Positions 9,069 through 18,659 of a stretch of 64,000 bases of DNA are shown one piece after another. The notes under the pieces were generated by a model. That model did not search any database. It had not been told where the DNA came from and saw nothing but the letters and a program-made list of their open reading frames with translations. Made by a program: the position numbers and the translations under genes. Numbering within the stretch: position 1 is the stretch's first letter; each line of letters starts with the position of its first letter. The stretch comes from Helicobacter kayseriensis (GTDB lineage: Bacteria > Campylobacterota > Campylobacteria > Campylobacterales > Helicobacteraceae): contig NZ_JAJTNB010000001.1 in the NCBI RefSeq assembly GCF_021300655.1, positions 321,770 through 385,769 of the forward strand, in the 5' to 3' direction.

Positions 9069-9698
9069 TCACTCCTTTGATAATAATGATTTGAAGATTT
9101 GGTGTTGAAATTGCTGTTTTTGCTCGATAAGTTGGCCAAATAGAGAGATCTGCTTCTGACTTTCTTGCATCCACTCAATCATAGTCTTTTGTCTCTCTAT
9201 AGAGGGGAGAGGGATTTTGAGATCTTTCAGATCGGAGAGTTTGATCGTCGCAATGGCAGTGCCTTTGATTTTGGATTGGAAAAAAGCCTGAGGCAATGAT
9301 GAGTTGAGATAAAAAGCTAGAAATTTTCCCAAAACAATCTTTGGATTTGGGCGAATCACTGCAATCAAAGATGAGATCAACAAACCCTCCTCGGCTTTGG
9401 AGATATGAATCGATCTGATTGGATCTCTCAATCTCACAAGGACATCTCCCTCTTGCGTTAAATGCTCGCTAGAGATCTGCTCTGACGCAAGATAAGAGTT
9501 TTCATATCCTTGAAGCATTGTGATTCCATTTTCGCAAAAGGCATTGATAGAAACGCTTCTGTAGGGATATTTTTCTAGATTAGTAAGAGTTGCTCTTGTC
9601 CTTGAAAGTGTTAGTCCTACTTGAATATGTGCTATATCTTTAAGAGTCCGCAAGAGATTCCTTGTGTGTTTTTGAAGTATTTTAACACAAGTCATCAT
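9069..9698 (-). CDS. Half-length HsdS-like specificity protein (single TRD)
   Basis: This 209-residue protein resembles one half of a type I specificity subunit: an N-terminal LKDIAHIQVGLTLSRT segment, a single recognition domain, then LKDLKIPLPSIERQKTM and a coiled-coil tail (ISLFGQLIEQKQQFQHQIF). These match the end of a TRD plus one conserved spacer helix. It is the first gene of the hsd operon and stops three bases before the hsdM ATG. Half-HsdS proteins are known that dimerise to make a functional, symmetric specificity subunit, so it may provide a second specificity or be a remnant of an older hsdS. The start is uncertain (ATG at 9698 or 9695, or a later codon), as no strong Shine-Dalgarno precedes it. 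Confidence 0.8.
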   Translation of the reverse strand: MMTCVKILQKHTRNLLRTLKDIAHIQVGLTLSRTRATLTNLEKYPYRSVSINAFCENGITMLQGYENSYLASEQISSEHLTQEGDVLVRLRDPIRSIHISKAEEGLLISSLIAVIRPNPKIVLGKFLAFYLNSSLPQAFFQSKIKGTAIATIKLSDLKDLKIPLPSIERQKTMIEWMQESQKQISLFGQLIEQKQQFQHQIFKSLLSKE

Positions 9699-9703
9699 TT
9701 TTT

Positions 9704-9731
9704 ATCTGCATTACGATTGAGTAATGCAGAT
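9704..9731. terminator. Perfect 11-bp inverted repeat after frdB
   Basis: ATCTGCATTAC (9704-9714) and GTAATGCAGAT (9721-9731) form an 11-bp perfect stem with a 6-base loop, starting about 13 bases after the frdB stop. There is no U-tract on the frdB transcript side (an A-run follows), so it is not a textbook intrinsic terminator. It may act as a 3'-end stabiliser or an operator, and it lies at the junction between the frd operon and the defence operon. Confidence 0.5.
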
Positions 9732-9743
9732 AATCAATAAAGT

Positions 9744-10472
9744 TTATTTACACTGCACCATTTTGCGACGCAAGTAAGCGATTTTGGTTTGGAGGGGAAG
9801 TTCTTTGGGGCAGACATCTTGACAAGCAAGAAGCGACATACAGCCAAAGATTCCATTATCATCACCAATCAATTCAAACCAATCATCATCACTTCGATCA
9901 TCGTGAGGATCGATATAGAATCGTGCGACACGATTAAGTCCTGCAGGAGCGATGAAGTCATCTCTCATCACCTTCGTCCCACAGCTTGCCACACAGCATC
10001 CACACTCAATGCAACGATCAAGCTCAAACACCTCTTCAGCGACTTCAGGCTCAATCCTTTCTTCAAACTTCGTCAAATCAACATTTTTGTTGTGATTATT
10101 GTGTATCCAGCTTTCTACCCTCTTTGTCATTCCCTCAAACCAAGTCCCCGTATCCACAGACAGATCTTTGATGAGCTTAAACGCTGGAAGTGGCATCAAA
10201 GTAATGATCCCACTCTCAAATTCTTTTGTCAATGTGCGGCACGCAAGGCGTGGGCGACCATTGATCATCATTCCACAGCTCCCACAGATTCCTGCTCGAC
10301 ACACAAAATCAAAGCTCAAAGCCTGATCAAGCTCAGCTCTGATCTGATTGAGTGCGATAAACACCGTCATAGAATCCAATTCCTCAATCTGATATTCAGC
10401 AAAATGAGGTTTTGAAATCGCGCTTTGCGGATTGTATTTGAAAATTTTAAAAGTTAAGATTCGATTACTCAT
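9744..10472 (-). CDS. frdB: Fumarate reductase iron-sulfur subunit
   Basis: This 242-residue electron-transfer subunit of quinol:fumarate reductase links the heme subunit FrdC to the flavin subunit FrdA at the cytoplasmic face of the membrane. Three cysteine clusters are visible: [10 protein letters not shown] with a later RLAC for the [2Fe-2S] centre, [12 protein letters not shown] for the [4Fe-4S] centre, and [12 protein letters not shown] for the [3Fe-4S] centre. It is the last gene of the frdCAB operon and overlaps frdA by 4 bases (ATGA). The length is normal. Fumarate respiration is a core energy pathway in these microaerophiles. Confidence 0.98.
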   Translation of the reverse strand: MSNRILTFKIFKYNPQSAISKPHFAEYQIEELDSMTVFIALNQIRAELDQALSFDFVCRAGICGSCGMMINGRPRLACRTLTKEFESGIITLMPLPAFKLIKDLSVDTGTWFEGMTKRVESWIHNNHNKNVDLTKFEERIEPEVAEEVFELDRCIECGCCVASCGTKVMRDDFIAPAGLNRVARFYIDPHDDRSDDDWFELIGDDNGIFGCMSLLACQDVCPKELPLQTKIAYLRRKMVQCK

Positions 10473-12448
10473 AATGGCTCTCCAATTCTTTCAATTCTTG
10501 CTTTGTAGCGTTCTTGTAGCTCAAATGGCATCAACGCATCTTGAATCTCCCAACGATTTTTGCCCTCAGCCTTAAGCTTTTCTGTCATCTCCTCGATTTC
10601 TTTGGCTCGAATAGCTGATTTTTCATTTTCAATAATCATTCCTTGTGGTCCATAGCCACGATATGCAGGAGCGATCTCCATCTCCATAATATCTAGATCC
10701 TCATACTCCAATGTCGGCATCGTATCGTTTTCATTTTTCCAATATGCAAGCGTTCTTTTGAGCCAATTCACATCATCTCGCTTTGGATAGTCTTCACGAC
10801 TATGAGCTCCACGACTTTCGCGTCTCTCCAAAGCCCCCTTAGCTACACAAAGAGCGATTTTTATCATTTTTTGAACCCGATAGGCTTCTTCAAGCTCAGG
10901 ATTTGCACTCAGTTCTTTATAGCGAATCGCGACGTTTTTAGATCTCTTGCAAAGCTCCTCAAGTCCATCAACTGCCTTTTGAAGCCCCTCTTCTGTCCTA
11001 AAAATCCCGATATATTCCTCCACAAGCTCCTGCATTTGTGCTTTGAGTTTGAAGGGGTTTTCTCCCTGATCTCTTGCAATAATAGCTTCAAGCTTTGCTT
11101 GCTCTCGATCCAAGAAACTTTGAATCACTTCTGTTGAAATCTCTGCCTGAGAGTTCTTACAATGCTCTGCAAAATAATCTCCCACAACCATTCCCGCAAC
11201 AACCGCTTCAGCCACAGAATTTCCCCCAAGACGATTGAATCCATGCATATCCCAACAAGCTGCTTCACCTGCGGAGAAAAGCCCCTTAAGTGCAGTTTCC
11301 CCTTTGTGATTGGTGCGAATCCCGCCCATACTATAGTGTTGCATTGGACGCACTGGAGCATAAACACCCTTTTGTGTCAAATCGATTCCATTAAAGCAAT
11401 AAGCGATCTCCCAAACATCACGAAGATTTTTGTGAATATGCTCTGCTCCCAATATTGAAATATCAAGCCACAAATGATCTCCATAAGGAGATTTGATCCC
11501 TTTTCCTGCTTTGATATGCTCTAGCATTCTTCGACTGACGACATCTCGACTTGCCAAGTCCCTTTTTTCTGGCTCATAATCTGCCATAAATGCATGGCCA
11601 TCTACATCTCTCAAAAGCCCTCCATCTCCCCTGCATCCCTCAGTGAGCAAAATCCCACTTGGCACAATTGGCGTAGGGTGAAATTGCACAGCTTCCATAT
11701 TTCCAAGACGCGCAATCCCCGTCTCAAGCACAGCACCTGCTGCCACACCATCACAGATCACAGCATTAGTCGTATTCTTATAAATACGCCCATATCCACC
11801 TGTAGCGACAAGAGTTCCTTTGGCGACATAAGCGATCAATTCCCCATTGACTAAATCTCTTGCGACTACTCCGTGGCATTTCCCCTCATGATGAATCACT
11901 GCAATCATTTCTTTGCGATCCAAAATCTCTGTTCCAAGTTTGATCGCCTCATTTGCCACAGCATAAAGCATAGAATGTCCAGTTGCATCACCTGTAAAGC
12001 AAGCCCTCCATTTTTTAGTCCCACCAAAATCACGCGCATTGATAAGTCCATGAGCTTCTTTTTCTTCTTTGAATGTTTCTTTTTGTCCCTTGATGATTGC
12101 GGTGCGATCACCGGCTTTAACTCGATTCCAAGGCACACCCCAAGCAGCAAGCTCACGAATCGCTTTGGGAGCGGTTGCTGCAAACATTCTTGCTACTTTT
12201 TGATCACATCCCCAATCACTTCCTTTGACTGTATCCATAAAATGAACATCTTCATTATCCCCTCTTGCCTTTGTTGCATTTCCCAAACTTGCTTGCATCC
12301 CTCCTTGTGCCGCAGCCGAATGGGATCTTTTAACAGGAATCAAGCTCAAAACAATCGTCCTAAGCCCTAATTGACGACACCCAATCGCTGACCTCAAACC
12401 TGCCAATCCTCCACCCACAATCAATGCATCAGAATAAACAATCTTCAT
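10469..12448 (-). CDS. frdA: Fumarate reductase flavoprotein subunit
   Basis: This 659-residue catalytic subunit reduces fumarate to succinate using covalently bound FAD. The N-terminal dinucleotide-binding motif is [10 protein letters not shown]. The flavin-linking histidine lies in [11 protein letters not shown]. Other conserved stretches are [19 protein letters not shown] and [15 protein letters not shown]. The C-terminal extension typical of the Wolinella/Helicobacter enzymes is present (about 659 residues compared with about 600 in Escherichia coli FrdA). Its start touches the frdC stop and its end overlaps frdB, so the subunits are made from one coupled transcript. Confidence 0.98.
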   Translation of the reverse strand: MKIVYSDALIVGGGLAGLRSAIGCRQLGLRTIVLSLIPVKRSHSAAAQGGMQASLGNATKARGDNEDVHFMDTVKGSDWGCDQKVARMFAATAPKAIRELAAWGVPWNRVKAGDRTAIIKGQKETFKEEKEAHGLINARDFGGTKKWRACFTGDATGHSMLYAVANEAIKLGTEILDRKEMIAVIHHEGKCHGVVARDLVNGELIAYVAKGTLVATGGYGRIYKNTTNAVICDGVAAGAVLETGIARLGNMEAVQFHPTPIVPSGILLTEGCRGDGGLLRDVDGHAFMADYEPEKRDLASRDVVSRRMLEHIKAGKGIKSPYGDHLWLDISILGAEHIHKNLRDVWEIAYCFNGIDLTQKGVYAPVRPMQHYSMGGIRTNHKGETALKGLFSAGEAACWDMHGFNRLGGNSVAEAVVAGMVVGDYFAEHCKNSQAEISTEVIQSFLDREQAKLEAIIARDQGENPFKLKAQMQELVEEYIGIFRTEEGLQKAVDGLEELCKRSKNVAIRYKELSANPELEEAYRVQKMIKIALCVAKGALERRESRGAHSREDYPKRDDVNWLKRTLAYWKNENDTMPTLEYEDLDIMEMEIAPAYRGYGPQGMIIENEKSAIRAKEIEEMTEKLKAEGKNRWEIQDALMPFELQERYKARIERIGEPL

Positions 12449-13272
12449 TACTCAACCTCCACAATTACCGCATTTAACTCATCAATCACTTCGTGAGGAT
12501 TGATTCTTTGAATTCTTTCTTCTGAATTTGAAATTTGGATTCCGTATTTGATATAAGCTCCAAATGTTGTAAAGCCAAGAACCAAGAAAAAGACAGTCAT
12601 TGCAGTTTTGACTTTTTGCAATACCTTTCTTGTCGCCTCTGGAGTTTTTCCCCATTTATCAAACCATCCCCATTTAACTGCCAAGCGATAAAGCCCAATG
12701 CTTCCATGAAGCTCTACAGCGATCAACAAAAAGAGATAAAGAATCCAAAAGTGCTGCTCAACAAAACGCAATGAAGATGCGACAGACCCAATCCCATTGA
12801 GCGCATCAGGACTATTGGGAGAAAGCATAATGACAAACAAATGTGCGCTTCCTAAGAAAAATAAAACAAACCCTGTCATGGCCTGTATCCACCAATAGGT
12901 TGTATCTGTGTGTTTCATAAGATTCTTATGTGTTCGCATTTTAAGAAACTGCTTGTAATTGATTGGGAATTTCCTCAATGCCAAAAATGCATGCACCACA
13001 AAAGCAACTAATACGATAAAAACAATAATTGATGTGACGATTGGCTGACGATGCCCAAAAACAAAATCAAGTTCTGCCACTCCAATCATCCAATCAAACA
13101 ACTTAGGACTAATCAAAATACTTGACACAAAAAACATATGGGCAATCATAAAAAGTCCCAAAAACAATCCAGTAGCACTCTGCCACCAATCAAGTCGCGC
13201 AGGCAAACGACTCTTTTTTCGTTCACTTGTTACATCTGCGTAACTTTCCAAAATCTTTTGTTCAAAAGACAT
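12448..13272 (-). CDS. frdC: Fumarate reductase diheme cytochrome b subunit
   Basis: This 274-residue membrane anchor oxidises menaquinol and carries two b-type hemes, as in Wolinella succinogenes QFR. It has about five hydrophobic segments. Histidines suitable for heme ligation lie in the membrane segments (for example near [41 protein letters not shown] and [13 protein letters not shown]). It is the first gene of frdCAB; the stop overlaps the frdA start. A GGAGAG sequence lies just upstream of the ATG. The 240 bases before it should hold the operon promoter, but I cannot assign boxes with confidence. Confidence 0.96.
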   Translation of the reverse strand: MSFEQKILESYADVTSERKKSRLPARLDWWQSATGLFLGLFMIAHMFFVSSILISPKLFDWMIGVAELDFVFGHRQPIVTSIIVFIVLVAFVVHAFLALRKFPINYKQFLKMRTHKNLMKHTDTTYWWIQAMTGFVLFFLGSAHLFVIMLSPNSPDALNGIGSVASSLRFVEQHFWILYLFLLIAVELHGSIGLYRLAVKWGWFDKWGKTPEATRKVLQKVKTAMTVFFLVLGFTTFGAYIKYGIQISNSEERIQRINPHEVIDELNAVIVEVE

Positions 13273-13513
13273 CTTCTCTCCTTTTTGAAAATCCTTTGCG
13301 TGAGACCTGTTTTAGCCTACGAGATAATCATTCCCAAAAAAGCTCGATAATGAAAAAGAAATAAAGTAAAAAAACCTATAAGACAAAAGAAGTGTAACGA
13401 TTAGTAATCAGTTGCTCGTTGTTTGTCATACACTGTAACTACACAATAGAAATTCGGAAGAAGATTTAAAAAAATTTAAAGAATCGATTGATACAAGAAT
13501 ACGAAAGATGAAA

Positions 13514-13590
13514 TGGTGTCCCCAGAGAGGTTCGAACTCCCGACCTTATGATTAGGAATCATATGCTCTATCCTGCTGAGCTATGAGGAC
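13514..13590 (-). tRNA. tRNA-Arg (anticodon CCU)
   Basis: A full 77-base cloverleaf can be folded: acceptor stem GTCCTCA with TGGGGAC, D-stem GCTC/GAGC, anticodon stem TATGA/TCATA with loop TTCCTAA (anticodon CCT), T-stem GGGAG/CTCTC with loop TTCGAAC, discriminator A and a genome-encoded CCA. It reads AGG codons. It begins 26 bases after the HU stop codon on the same strand, so it may be co-transcribed with the HU gene. Confidence 0.97.
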
Positions 13591-13616
13591 ATCCCCCCTA
13601 TTTTGTGTTTCCTTGA

Positions 13617-13901
13617 TTACTTAGCGTTTGCTACGCTATCTTTGAGACTTTTTCCTGGCTTAAATTTTGGAACAAATTTATCTGCTGTCTTATAAGTTTT
13701 GCTACTTCCAGGAACTTTTCCTTCTTTTCCTTTTTGCATTACAGCTTCAAATTTTCCAAAACCAACAAGCTCAATGCTCTCTTTTTTAACAAGTGCCGCT
13801 TCGATACCAGCTACAAACGCATTGATCGCTTTTTCAGCATCTTTTTTGGTTTCAAACTCACCAACTTCTTTTACTAACTCTACAAATTCTGATTTGTTCA
13901 T
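13617..13901 (-). CDS. hup: HU-family DNA-binding protein
   Basis: This 94-residue nucleoid protein bends and compacts DNA as a dimer. The sequence begins MNKSEFVELVKE and contains the family core IELVGFGKFEAV and the arm/C-terminal region KFVPKFKPGKSLKDSV. The start at 13901 is chosen over an upstream in-frame codon because it has GGAGG seven to eight bases upstream and gives the conserved N-terminus. A likely -10 box and a hairpin lie in the leader. It is followed by tRNA-Arg(CCU) on the same strand. Confidence 0.96.
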   Translation of the reverse strand: MNKSEFVELVKEVGEFETKKDAEKAINAFVAGIEAALVKKESIELVGFGKFEAVMQKGKEGKVPGSSKTYKTADKFVPKFKPGKSLKDSVANAK

Positions 13902-13927
13902 CGTGAACCTCCGCATTTTGTGTAAAT

Positions 13928-13950
13928 AATCTTTGCAGGAACCAAAGATT
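13928..13950 (-). promoter_or_regulatory. 8-bp inverted repeat in the HU leader
   Basis: AATCTTTG (13928-13935) and CAAAGATT (13943-13950) can form an 8-bp stem with a 7-base loop in the 5' leader of the HU mRNA, between the putative -10 box and the ribosome-binding site. It could be a protein-binding palindrome or an mRNA structure affecting translation or stability. Confidence 0.4.
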
Positions 13951-13955
13951 GAGCT

Positions 13956-13961
13956 ATTCTA
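13956..13961 (-). promoter_or_regulatory. Putative -10 box of the HU gene
   Basis: On the minus strand the sequence reads TTGCTAGAATAGC, with TAGAAT at 13961-13956, about 55 bases before the HU start. The upstream DNA is AT-rich with poly-A stretches, as expected of vegetative promoters in this group, which often lack a clear -35 box. Confidence 0.5.
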
Positions 13962-14110
13962 GCAAATATTTTTTTGTTTAATTAGTCAAAAAGTCCAAAA
14001 ATACGCTTTTGGAATCACTTTTTGATGATTTTTTTAATTAAAATTATTTTTTTAAAAATCTCAAGACTTGATTAGATTTCAAACAACATTTTTTAAGGAG
14101 TGTCATACAA

Positions 14111-15100
14111 ATGGTAAAAGTAGGAATCAATGGAAGTGGAAGAATTGGACTTTGCACAGCCAGAATCATCTCTACAAGAGAAGATATTGAACTAGGAGCA
14201 ATCAATACAACAACAGATATCGACACACTCATTCATCTCCTTCGCTACGATTCTGTGCATCGCTATTTTGAAGTTGAAAAAGTTGATGATCATACGATTG
14301 CAATGGGACATTCAAAAAATATCAAGATTTTAAGCTCAAGAAACCCTCAAGAAATTGGATTTGAAAAATATGGAATCCAAGGAGTAATTGAATGCACAGG
14401 GGCTTTTAACTCTTATGAAAAATCTCTAGCGCATCTTCATCACGATATCCAAAAAGTCATCATCTCTGCCCCAGCAGATCAAACCCCTACTTTTGTCTAT
14501 GGTGTCAATCATCTAGACTATAAAGGAGAATCAATCATCTCAAATGCATCATGCACAACAAATTGTTTAGCGCCTATTGTCAAAGTATTGGATGAAAAAT
14601 TTGGAATCATTGATGGTTTGATGACCACAATCCATAGCTACACAAATGATCAAAATCTTCTTGATGTCAAGCATAAAGACTTGCGTCGTGCAAGGGCTGC
14701 TGCACTCAATATGATTCCTACTAGCACAGGAGCTGCAAAAGCAATTGGTTTGGTCCTCCCTCATTTACAAGGAAAACTCAATGGATTTGCTATTCGCGTC
14801 CCAACTCCAGATGTAAGCTTGGTGGATCTCAGCATCAACCTTGCAAAAGAAACAACAGCACAAGAAATCAATGAAACCTTTTTGCAAGCAAAACAAGAAA
14901 GTATGTGCGGGATCTTAGATGTTGATTTGGAAAAAAGAGTCTCAAGTGATTTTATTGGCACTACTTTTAGCTCCATCATCGTAGCTGATAAAACCGTTAT
15001 GACGACAAGCACTCACGCTAAGATTTTGGCATGGTATGACAATGAAATGGGGTATTGCCATAGACTTGTTGATATGAGTGTATTTGCGCTTACGCACTAG
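14111..15100 (+). CDS. gapA: Glyceraldehyde-3-phosphate dehydrogenase
   Basis: This 329-residue glycolytic/gluconeogenic enzyme interconverts glyceraldehyde-3-phosphate and 1,3-bisphosphoglycerate. The N-terminal NAD-binding motif is VGINGSGRIG, the catalytic cysteine sits in SNASCTTNCLAP, and the ending WYDNEMGYCHRLVDM is typical. AAGGAG precedes the ATG. It heads a run with pgi and pgk on the same strand; pgi begins 2-8 bases after its stop. The length matches the family. Confidence 0.97.
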   Translation: MVKVGINGSGRIGLCTARIISTREDIELGAINTTTDIDTLIHLLRYDSVHRYFEVEKVDDHTIAMGHSKNIKILSSRNPQEIGFEKYGIQGVIECTGAFNSYEKSLAHLHHDIQKVIISAPADQTPTFVYGVNHLDYKGESIISNASCTTNCLAPIVKVLDEKFGIIDGLMTTIHSYTNDQNLLDVKHKDLRRARAAALNMIPTSTGAAKAIGLVLPHLQGKLNGFAIRVPTPDVSLVDLSINLAKETTAQEINETFLQAKQESMCGILDVDLEKRVSSDFIGTTFSSIIVADKTVMTTSTHAKILAWYDNEMGYCHRLVDMSVFALTH

Positions 15101-15108
15101 GTTTGACA

Positions 15109-16389
15109 ATGGTTGCTTTTGAAAGTTTTTTTGAACACACAGGTTCAAAGTCGATCCCTCATCCTAGCAAGGAAGCTCTAGATAATGTCTATGAAGCGAT
15201 TATCAAAGAAAAGATTGCAGGGAAAAGCGGATACTACAATCTTCCCTTTGAAGATAAGGCAATCATTGATTCTCAAGACTATATTGTAAAACATCAAGAC
15301 TTTCTTTCCCAGATCAAAAATCTCATTATTATAGGGGTAGGTGGAAGCTCTCTTGGCACAAAAGCTATTGATACAATGCTCTGCCACCTTCCTTGTCGCA
15401 AAAAAATTAAACTTAAATTTTTAGAACATACAGATCCAATTGAAATCTGCCAAACACTTCAAAATGTTGAGAGAGAAAATTCTCTTTTCTTGATTGTTTC
15501 TAAATCCGGAACAACTATTGAAACAAGCTCATTGGCAAAATATGTCTTAGATCGTTTTCAACTCTTAGAACACAAGAAACACTTAGCAGTCATTACCGAC
15601 GAATACTCTCCCCTTCACCAATGGGCATCAAAACACGAAATTCATTGTCTTAATATCGCCAAAAATGTAGGGGGACGCTTTTCTGTCTTGAGTTCTGTTG
15701 GAATCTTACCTCTAATGATTTTGGGTTATGATACTTCCCTCATCTTAAAAGGAGCAAAAGATTTTATGATGAGTTTTCTTCATCGCAAAGAAGATCATCT
15801 CATCAAAAAGGCAATTTTTCTAGCCAAAAGTCGCGATCGCTATCACACAAATGTCTTGTTTTCTTATTCGAGTTCTTTTAAAGATTTCAATGCTTGGTAT
15901 GTCCAACTTTGGGCTGAGAGCTTGGGGAAAATCGACACTTATGGGAAAAAAGTCGGGCTCACTCCAATCTCATTGATTGGAAGCATTGACCAGCATTCTT
16001 TTCTCCAACTCATCACACAAGGAAGCATGGACAAAACTGTCACCTTTTTAAACATCAATCGCAAAAACTATTCAGAGCCCACAATCCCTGATATTGATAT
16101 GGAATTTTTAGAATCCACTAACTTTGTCAATCGCACTTCTTTTGCCAAACTCATCAACTATCAACAAATTGCGACTATGCAAACTATTCAAAATGAAGGA
16201 ATTCCTACAGATCAAATCCGCATAGATTATCTATGCGAGGAAAGTGTTGGGATTTTGATTATTTATTTTGAACTCCTCACCTCTTGTGTAGGAAAAGTTT
16301 TAGATATCAATACCTATAATCAGCCAGGAGTTGAGTTTGGAAAAATCCGCCTAAAGGAAATGTTTGAATCCCAATCCAAAAACCATTAG
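15109..16389 (+). CDS. pgi: Glucose-6-phosphate isomerase
   Basis: This enzyme interconverts glucose-6-phosphate and fructose-6-phosphate. The protein (about 426 residues from the ATG at 15109, or 428 from a TTG at 15103) contains IGVGGSSLGTKAI, SKSGTTIETSS, the signature NVGGRFSVLSSVGILP, and ELGxx-type C-terminal motifs ending NQPGVEFGK. It belongs to the shorter pgi form (about 400-450 residues) found in several bacteria, including Campylobacter, rather than the 550-residue form. It directly follows gapA. The exact start is uncertain because the Shine-Dalgarno is weak. Confidence 0.95.
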   Translation: MVAFESFFEHTGSKSIPHPSKEALDNVYEAIIKEKIAGKSGYYNLPFEDKAIIDSQDYIVKHQDFLSQIKNLIIIGVGGSSLGTKAIDTMLCHLPCRKKIKLKFLEHTDPIEICQTLQNVERENSLFLIVSKSGTTIETSSLAKYVLDRFQLLEHKKHLAVITDEYSPLHQWASKHEIHCLNIAKNVGGRFSVLSSVGILPLMILGYDTSLILKGAKDFMMSFLHRKEDHLIKKAIFLAKSRDRYHTNVLFSYSSSFKDFNAWYVQLWAESLGKIDTYGKKVGLTPISLIGSIDQHSFLQLITQGSMDKTVTFLNINRKNYSEPTIPDIDMEFLESTNFVNRTSFAKLINYQQIATMQTIQNEGIPTDQIRIDYLCEESVGILIIYFELLTSCVGKVLDINTYNQPGVEFGKIRLKEMFESQSKNH

Positions 16390-16440
16390 AAGCAAAGATT
16401 TGATACAATACCCAAACCCTAAAGTTACAAGGAGATAGCG

Positions 16441-17655
16441 ATGTTAGAAGTTGCTGGAATCGAACTAATGCAACAAGCAAAAAGTGTGAGAGATATCGAT
16501 ATTAAAGACAAAAAAGTTCTAATTCGGGTCGATTTCAATGTTCCAATGGATCACGAATTCAATATCTCTGATGACACACGGATACGAGAAGCACTCCCCA
16601 CAATTAACTACTGCATAGACCGTCAGGCAAAAAGCATCATACTAGTCAGTCATCTTGGTCGTCCAAAAGGAAAAGATTCTGACTTTTCCCTTAAACATGT
16701 ATTAAAAAGAGTCGAAAGACTTTTGGGCAAACCTGTTGTTTTTGCAGATGATATCGATACTGCAAAAAGCATACAAGCCACTCTTAAAGATGGGCATATT
16801 ATTCTGCTTGAAAATATTCGCTTTAATGCCGGAGAAGAGAAAAATGATCCAAAATTGGCTCAAGAACTCGCAAGCCTTTGTGATGTTTATGTCAATGATG
16901 CTTTTGGAACAAGCCACAGGGCACATGCAAGCACATATGGAATCGCCCAATTTGTCCCTCATAAAGTTGCTGGATTTCTTCTCAAAAAAGAAATTGACTC
17001 TTTTGCAAAAGCCTTTACCAATCCTCTCAAACCCGTCTTGCTTATCGTAGGAGGAAGCAAAGTTAGCTCTAAACTTGCTCTCCTTAATAACATTCTTGAC
17101 TTAGTTGATAAGATTATTATTGGTGGAGCTATGAGTAACACCTTTTTACAAGCCCAAGGGTTTAATATGCAAAAATCTCTTGTGGAGAGTGAATTGGTGC
17201 AAGAAGCAGGAAAAATCCTTCAAAAAGCGAAAGAAAAAGGGGTAAAAGTCTATCTTCCTGTAGATGTTGTCTCAACCGATGATCTTAAATCGCACCAAGA
17301 AATCAAAATCACTCCAGCACAAGACATCCCAGAGAATTTTATGGCTGTTGATATTGGCCCTGCTAGTACAAAACTTTTCAATCAAGTCATTCGCGATAGT
17401 CAGACAATCGTTTGGAATGGGCCTCTAGGAGTTTATGAGATTTCTCAATTCTCAAGAGGCACATTCAACATTGCTCATAGTATTTCTGATACCTATGCTT
17501 TTAGTTTGATAGGTGGTGGAGATACAGCTGATGCAGTTGAGAGGGCAGGAGAGCGTGACAATATGAGCTTTATCTCAACAGGTGGAGGAGCCTCCTTAGA
17601 ACTCCTAGAAGGAAAAGTGTTGCCAGCCTTTGAAGTATTGGACAAAAGAGATTAG
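16441..17655 (+). CDS. pgk: Phosphoglycerate kinase
   Basis: This 404-residue enzyme transfers phosphate between 1,3-bisphosphoglycerate and ADP. Family features are [13 protein letters not shown] near the N-terminus, SHLGRPKG, the ATP-binding loop [10 protein letters not shown] and [16 protein letters not shown] at the C-terminus. AAGGAG lies before the ATG. It lies 51 bases after pgi and 8 bases before corA on the same strand, so gapA, pgi, pgk and corA probably share transcripts. Confidence 0.98.
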   Translation: MLEVAGIELMQQAKSVRDIDIKDKKVLIRVDFNVPMDHEFNISDDTRIREALPTINYCIDRQAKSIILVSHLGRPKGKDSDFSLKHVLKRVERLLGKPVVFADDIDTAKSIQATLKDGHIILLENIRFNAGEEKNDPKLAQELASLCDVYVNDAFGTSHRAHASTYGIAQFVPHKVAGFLLKKEIDSFAKAFTNPLKPVLLIVGGSKVSSKLALLNNILDLVDKIIIGGAMSNTFLQAQGFNMQKSLVESELVQEAGKILQKAKEKGVKVYLPVDVVSTDDLKSHQEIKITPAQDIPENFMAVDIGPASTKLFNQVIRDSQTIVWNGPLGVYEISQFSRGTFNIAHSISDTYAFSLIGGGDTADAVERAGERDNMSFISTGGGASLELLEGKVLPAFEVLDKRD

Positions 17656-17663
17656 GAGAAAGC

Positions 17664-18608
17664 ATGGACATCTTTATCAAAGCAAATCAATCTACGATTC
17701 TCAAACAAGATGTTCATGACAAAAAACACAATAGTATTTTATGGATTGATCTTTTCCGTCCTACAACTGAAGAGATTAGTCAAATCGCGCAAATTTACAA
17801 CATCGAGATTCCAACACAAGAAGAACGAGAAGAAATTGAAGAGAGTGCAAGATATTGGGAAGATTCTCAATCCATCACAATTAACACCTACTTCCTAATT
17901 CCTCTAAGGGATGAAAAGCGCTTTGACAACCAAAGTATTACTTTTATTTTGCATGAGGATATCTTATTTACCGTAAGATACTCTGATTTGAGAGTCTTTG
18001 ATGATGTGCAACGCATTATGCTAGCCAACCCTCAAATGTTTAATGACGGCTTTGATTTGTTTAGCAAAATCTTAGAGATTCGCGTTGAAAGAGATGCAGA
18101 TATGCTAGAAGGCTTTGCACGCTCCACTAGAGCATTGCGTAAAAAAATCTTTGATAAAGAAATGGATGATGAAGTTTTGCATCAACTTTCAAGACTGCAA
18201 GAATTCAATATGACCGTTAGAGATTCTTTATTTGATAAGCGAAGGTCTGTTGCTGCGATGCTCAAAAGCATTCGCCCTTCTTCAGAGATCAAAAAAAATC
18301 TTGTCATTATTCTTAAGGACATCAATTCTCTCATCGAATTTGCCAACACAAGCATGAACGCTCTTGATAATGTCCAAGGGCTTCTCACTAACCAAATCAA
18401 TATCGAACAAAACAAAATCATCAAGCTATTTACCGTTGTAACTGTTGCGATGATGCCCCCTACTTTGATTGGAACAATTTATGGGATGAATTTCAAAGTC
18501 ATGCCTGAGCTTGATTGGGAGTTTGGATATCCCCTTGCGATTTTTTTAATGATTCTCTCCACATTATTCCCTATCCTGTATTTCAAGAAAAAGGGATGGC
18601 TACACTAA
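17664..18608 (+). CDS. corA: CorA-family magnesium transporter
   Basis: This 314-residue divalent cation channel has a long cytoplasmic N-terminal domain with predicted helices, then two C-terminal transmembrane segments. The signature YGMNF follows the first membrane helix ([18 protein letters not shown]), and the protein ends in a basic cytoplasmic tail (FKKKGWLH). It begins 8 bases after pgk with AGGAG upstream. The match to the CorA fold is clear; selectivity for Mg, Co or Ni cannot be read from the sequence. Confidence 0.95.
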   Translation: MDIFIKANQSTILKQDVHDKKHNSILWIDLFRPTTEEISQIAQIYNIEIPTQEEREEIEESARYWEDSQSITINTYFLIPLRDEKRFDNQSITFILHEDILFTVRYSDLRVFDDVQRIMLANPQMFNDGFDLFSKILEIRVERDADMLEGFARSTRALRKKIFDKEMDDEVLHQLSRLQEFNMTVRDSLFDKRRSVAAMLKSIRPSSEIKKNLVIILKDINSLIEFANTSMNALDNVQGLLTNQINIEQNKIIKLFTVVTVAMMPPTLIGTIYGMNFKVMPELDWEFGYPLAIFLMILSTLFPILYFKKKGWLH

Positions 18609-18659
18609 CTTTTTATTATAGAATACGCCCTTTTGATTTTTGCAAAAGGAGCAAATCCA

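Noticed and set aside
9789-10415. 208-codon open frame on the plus strand opposite frdB
   Set aside because: frdB is certain from its three Fe-S cluster motifs; the antisense reading is rich in His/Ser/Pro with no domain and no ribosome site.
11873-12370. 165-codon open frame opposite frdA
   Set aside because: Low-complexity antisense reading with a long Phe run; frdA is unambiguous.
15109-16389. Truncated pgi pseudogene
   Set aside because: The short length is normal for the Campylobacter-type enzyme, and all signatures are present.
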